Assembly: GCA_030765045.1 (NCBI GenBank) | Contig: CM060962.1 | Span: forward strand, 91,126,412 to 91,190,411 | Origin: Tenodera sinensis | Taxonomy: Eukaryota > Arthropoda > Insecta > Mantodea > Mantidae | Length of the DNA: 64,000 nucleotides | Reading direction: 5' to 3' | Shown here: in pieces, positions 61,480-64,000 of the stretch | How the letters are laid out: each line of letters begins with the position of its first letter | Numbering within the stretch: position 1 is the stretch's first letter | The notes under the pieces: generated by a model | What the model was told of the DNA's origin: nothing | Databases searched by the model: none | Seen by the model: the letters and a program-made list of their open reading frames with translations, nothing else | Position numbers and translations under genes: made by a program

Positions 61480-62037
61480 ATGAGCCATTTTACCCATGTT
61501 AAGTGTGAGTTGCGTTTGGTGGAGCAGTCATGTAGTTGAGGCTTCAGAATCGCTTTAGTTTCAATGTGTGGATAGGAATTGTGTGTGAACTTACTCCTAG
61601 AACCATGCAGTCTACCCAACAGATTAACACGTGCTGTGTAACATAGATTCCTGCGCGATGAGTTACCGGTGCTTTTGGAGGAAGTTGTGCTTATAGAAAG
61701 ATAACGTGACGGGGCACCACACCATTTCATACGTATCTTGCGACAATATGTAAACCAGTCATTTAATGGAATATGGTTTGATCGAGGAGGCCCAGTAACA
61801 TGGCCTCCCCGTTCGCCGGAGTTCAATTCATTGGATTTCTGGCTAGTGGGACATTTAAAGACATTGATGTTTGTCAAACCCATCGACAATATGCATACGT
61901 TACAAGAGCGTGTGACCAATGCATGTACGCAAATTGGAGAGCAGCCAAGTGTGTTCGAAAGATTTCGGGATTCTTGGAAGAGAAGAGCTGAATCATGTGT
62001 AAGAATGCATGGTAACCACATAGAGGTTCTCCTTTAG
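61480..62037 (+). pseudogene. mariner-type (DD41D spacing) transposase, C-terminal half
   Basis: The upstream part is broken into frames (SFNVWIGIV, LPNRLTRAV, HRFLRDELPVLLEEV). Then RDGAPHHF (catalytic Asp) leads into a 99-codon open frame with IWFDRGGPVTWPPRSPEF, SLDFWLVGHLKTLMFVKP (last catalytic Asp), LQERVTNACTQIGEQPSVFE and a C-terminal ESCVRMHGNHIEVLL. The two Asp are separated by 41 residues, as in the DD41D branch of Tc1/mariner. The N-terminal DNA-binding part is not recognised. Stops upstream make it inactive. Confidence 0.8.
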
Positions 62038-62929
62038 TAATATCGACATAACATGCAGATGTTACCAGAGGACAAAATGACAGAAATTATCAGAACTCCT
62101 GTTTGGTGTTTATGGATGTTTACCTAACAATTGTTCTCTTAAACGTTTGTGAGAGTAAAGTGTTCGATAGAGCTCACTTGTGAGATGAAGTCTATTGTCT
62201 TGTGTCAATACTCAACACAAGTAAAATGGATTCTTCTGCATAGAAACCTTTCTCGAGCCCAGGAATCGAATACAACACTCCTACAGCAAGCAAGTTTTCC
62301 AGCAACGAGCTATAGGCCCAGTTATAGCTGTGAACTGTTTGTTTTCAAGCGCCGATCTTACGTCAAGCCAGGTCTCTTCTCTGTTGATGTGGAGTCCCCT
62401 CTACTGTTCTGTTTAGGGAAACCTTTCGGCGTCTGTGGCATCCTGAATTAACTAACTTGAACGAAGGACGGCGTGTGTGGGTCACCTGGCACACACACGC
62501 ACACGCGCGCGCGTTGTCCCAAGAAAACACCGACAACGCTTAGTATGTTGTACGGGTTGACAAACTGATCGGTTTTCGGGCAGGAACCCCTGTACGGAAA
62601 TGCACGGTTTGGACGCTGGAGAGCGTCGAAGTTTGAGAACGAACAGCTGTGATAGTTTATTAACATCCGTTTTGGTATCCTAATACGGAAGGTATGTAAC
62701 CATTTAGCCCTCTGTGTACCTGTACTGCGATGAATGACGTGAGCATAATAACATTCCTGCGCATGCGCTAAATTCCTCCATAAAGTCCTTGGCGCGCACC
62801 TACTGCGCTACCTGTGTAGTTTCCAGTACAGTAACGTATTTAACAGCAGTGCAACACGTACCAGTACACAGCTGCTGAAATGGCCGACATGAGCTCCAGT
62901 ACAGTTTGATGTAAATGGACGGAATCACC

Positions 62930-63200
62930 TCAACGTCGCATGTCCAAATCGATGGATTGGTGGAGGTGGACCACTTCCATGACCTGCATGGTTGGCAGAT
63001 CTGACTCTTCTGGACTATTCTCTGTGGAATTGTATGAAGAGTATGGTGTATGACACTCCTGTAACGTCAGTAGAGGACATTATGGCTCGAGTCCACGGAT
63101 CGATTGAAAATCTTCAATGACAACTGCACATATTGGGTCATGTGCATGAGGCTTGCCACCGCCGACATAGGCTGTGCAATGACATAGGAAATACATAGTT
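62930..63200 (+). pseudogene. mariner-type transposase fragment
   Basis: WIGGGGPLP, then DLTLLDYSLWNCMKSMVYDT, PVTSVEDIMARVHGSIENLQ, followed after a stop by HEACHRRHRLCNDIGN. It is the same block order as in the 61.5-62.0 kb pseudogene (DRGGPV-WP-RSP, LDF-L-G--K--V, LQERV). The last catalytic Asp is kept in LLDYSLW. Only the C-terminal third remains. Confidence 0.75.
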
Positions 63201-63392
63201 CAAAATCCGTTTGTAAGGTAGATAGCTAGATTTTGGACTTATTGACAAAATGTGAACGCACACCCATCTAACATTTCGATGTGCTACAGTGTCCAAACCG
63301 TGCATTTCCGGACAGGGGTTCCTATTTGAAAACCAATCAGTTTGGCGTCCCGAGCAACATATTTAGCGTTGTCAGTGTTCTTTGGGACACCC

Positions 63393-63407
63393 TATGTGTG
63401 TGTATGT

Positions 63408-63487
<80 letters not shown>
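63393..63487. repeat. (GT)n microsatellite in the right TIR
   Basis: GTAT variants, then about 38 GT units, between ACACCCTATG and ACCAGGTGAC. The left TIR has a short, GC-interrupted CA run at the same place. Confidence 0.97.
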
Positions 63488-63489
<2 letters not shown>

Positions 63490-63531
63490 CAGGTGACTCA
63501 AGCACGCCGTCCTTCGTTGAAGTTAGTTAAT

Positions 63532-64000
63532 CCCGGATAACTATATTACTGTATTATTAGTCAACATCATCTCTCTGGGGTCAGGAGGACGGGACTATTG
63601 CAGCAGTATTCAAACTCAATGAGCTCTGTTTAGATTTTCCTGGCACTGTTATCATGATGGGGAGTAAGAGCACTGTTCATGAAATTGCAATGGGGAACCT
63701 ACACAATTTATGTATATTTGACCAAAGCTAGTTCGTGTCGTAGGAATGATAGTTTTCCACCAGACTGAAATCCAACACTCCGTGTAGTAGCCGGTGAACC
63801 AGGGAGCGTAGCCGTTTACGTCGTACTTCGTCACCTCGCCATGGTTCTTTTAATAAGATGCACGACACTACAACAGAACAGCTAGCCCTAAATTCTGTTT
63901 CTTGAAATAAGACTGATTAACCATGAGTAGAGCTTAAGCAACTGTAACCTAAACATATCGACGCCGTAACTGAATGTATTGTACTACCACTGGCCAGCTT
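63532..64000. other. no recognisable feature
   Basis: The 60-codon minus frame at 63652-63834 shows no motif. Confidence 0.45.

Larger units (their letters stand above)
62446..63531 (+). mobile_element. mariner-type element with long TIRs containing GT/CA microsatellites
   Basis: Left arm (62446-62620) and right arm (63285-63531) are inverted. Outermost ATTAACTAACTTGAACGAAG on the left matches CTTCGTTGAAGTTAGTTAAT on the right; then GACGGCGTG and GTCACCTGG, a (CA)n/(GT)n run, a TTGTCCCAAGAAAACACCGA block, and innermost CGGAAATGCACGGTTTGGAC against GTCCAAACCGTGCATTTCCG. The interior holds a transposase fragment. Terminal bases and target duplication are uncertain. Confidence 0.82.

Noticed and set aside
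61380..62021. 213-codon minus-strand frame
   Set aside because: Antisense of the mariner-type pseudogene; the plus strand carries the recognisable motifs.

Overview
This 64 kb window looks like non-genic, repeat-saturated DNA of a large arthropod nuclear genome, most likely an insect. I found no host gene that I could recognise, no rRNA, no free-standing tRNA gene, no CRISPR and nothing bacterial. The evidence for an arthropod is: several tRNA-headed SINE families, hAT, Tc1/mariner, pogo, PIF/Harbinger and other cut-and-paste transposon relics of arthropod type, very long trinucleotide microsatellites, and a nuclear copy of mitochondrial atp6 that reads correctly only with the invertebrate mitochondrial code (TGA=Trp, AGA/AGG=Ser, ATA=Met). 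The species cannot be fixed from sequence alone; a cockroach or another large-genome hemimetabolous insect is a guess.

Layout. 0.6-6.2 kb: a degenerate transposon with ~40 bp inverted ends, a broken minus-strand gene and 28 copies of a 69 bp minisatellite near its right end. 8.4 kb: a short SINE with a 12 bp target duplication. 10.0-11.7 kb: an internally deleted hAT element with ends and near-perfect 8 bp target duplication. 13.0-15.35 kb: the best preserved element, 2.3 kb, CACTGG ends, TTA target duplication, carrying a 557-residue transposase-like gene broken by one missing base. 19-28.7 kb: SINEs, one with a 112 bp internal tandem amplification, a TAA-tailed repeat and complex microsatellites. 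29.7-30.4 kb: a hAT-like MITE. 33-38.4 kb: SINEs, a PIF/Harbinger relic and a ~430 bp TTA microsatellite. 38.7-40.9 kb: a hAT element of CGGBP1-like type. 41-46.7 kb: SINEs, mariner and hAT fragments and a TA-flanked MITE. 47.5-51.1 kb: a TAA-tailed repeat and two SINE insertions flanked by the same 8-mer. 52.8-58.7 kb: hAT and pogo MITEs, a second copy of the TA-flanked MITE and a full-length 649 bp SINE. 58.8-59.3 kb: an inverted pair of atp6 fragments. 60.7-63.5 kb: GT microsatellites, a palindromic MITE and two mariner-type transposase relics.

Nothing here works as a pathway. The window is a stack of insertions: elements sit inside one another, SINEs land in DNA-transposon ends, and microsatellites start at the tails or inside the inverted repeats of mobile elements. 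The item most likely to be new is the 13.0-15.35 kb element. It joins a widespread uncharacterised cysteine-rich arthropod protein type to its own inverted repeats and target duplication, which implies that the protein is a transposase.
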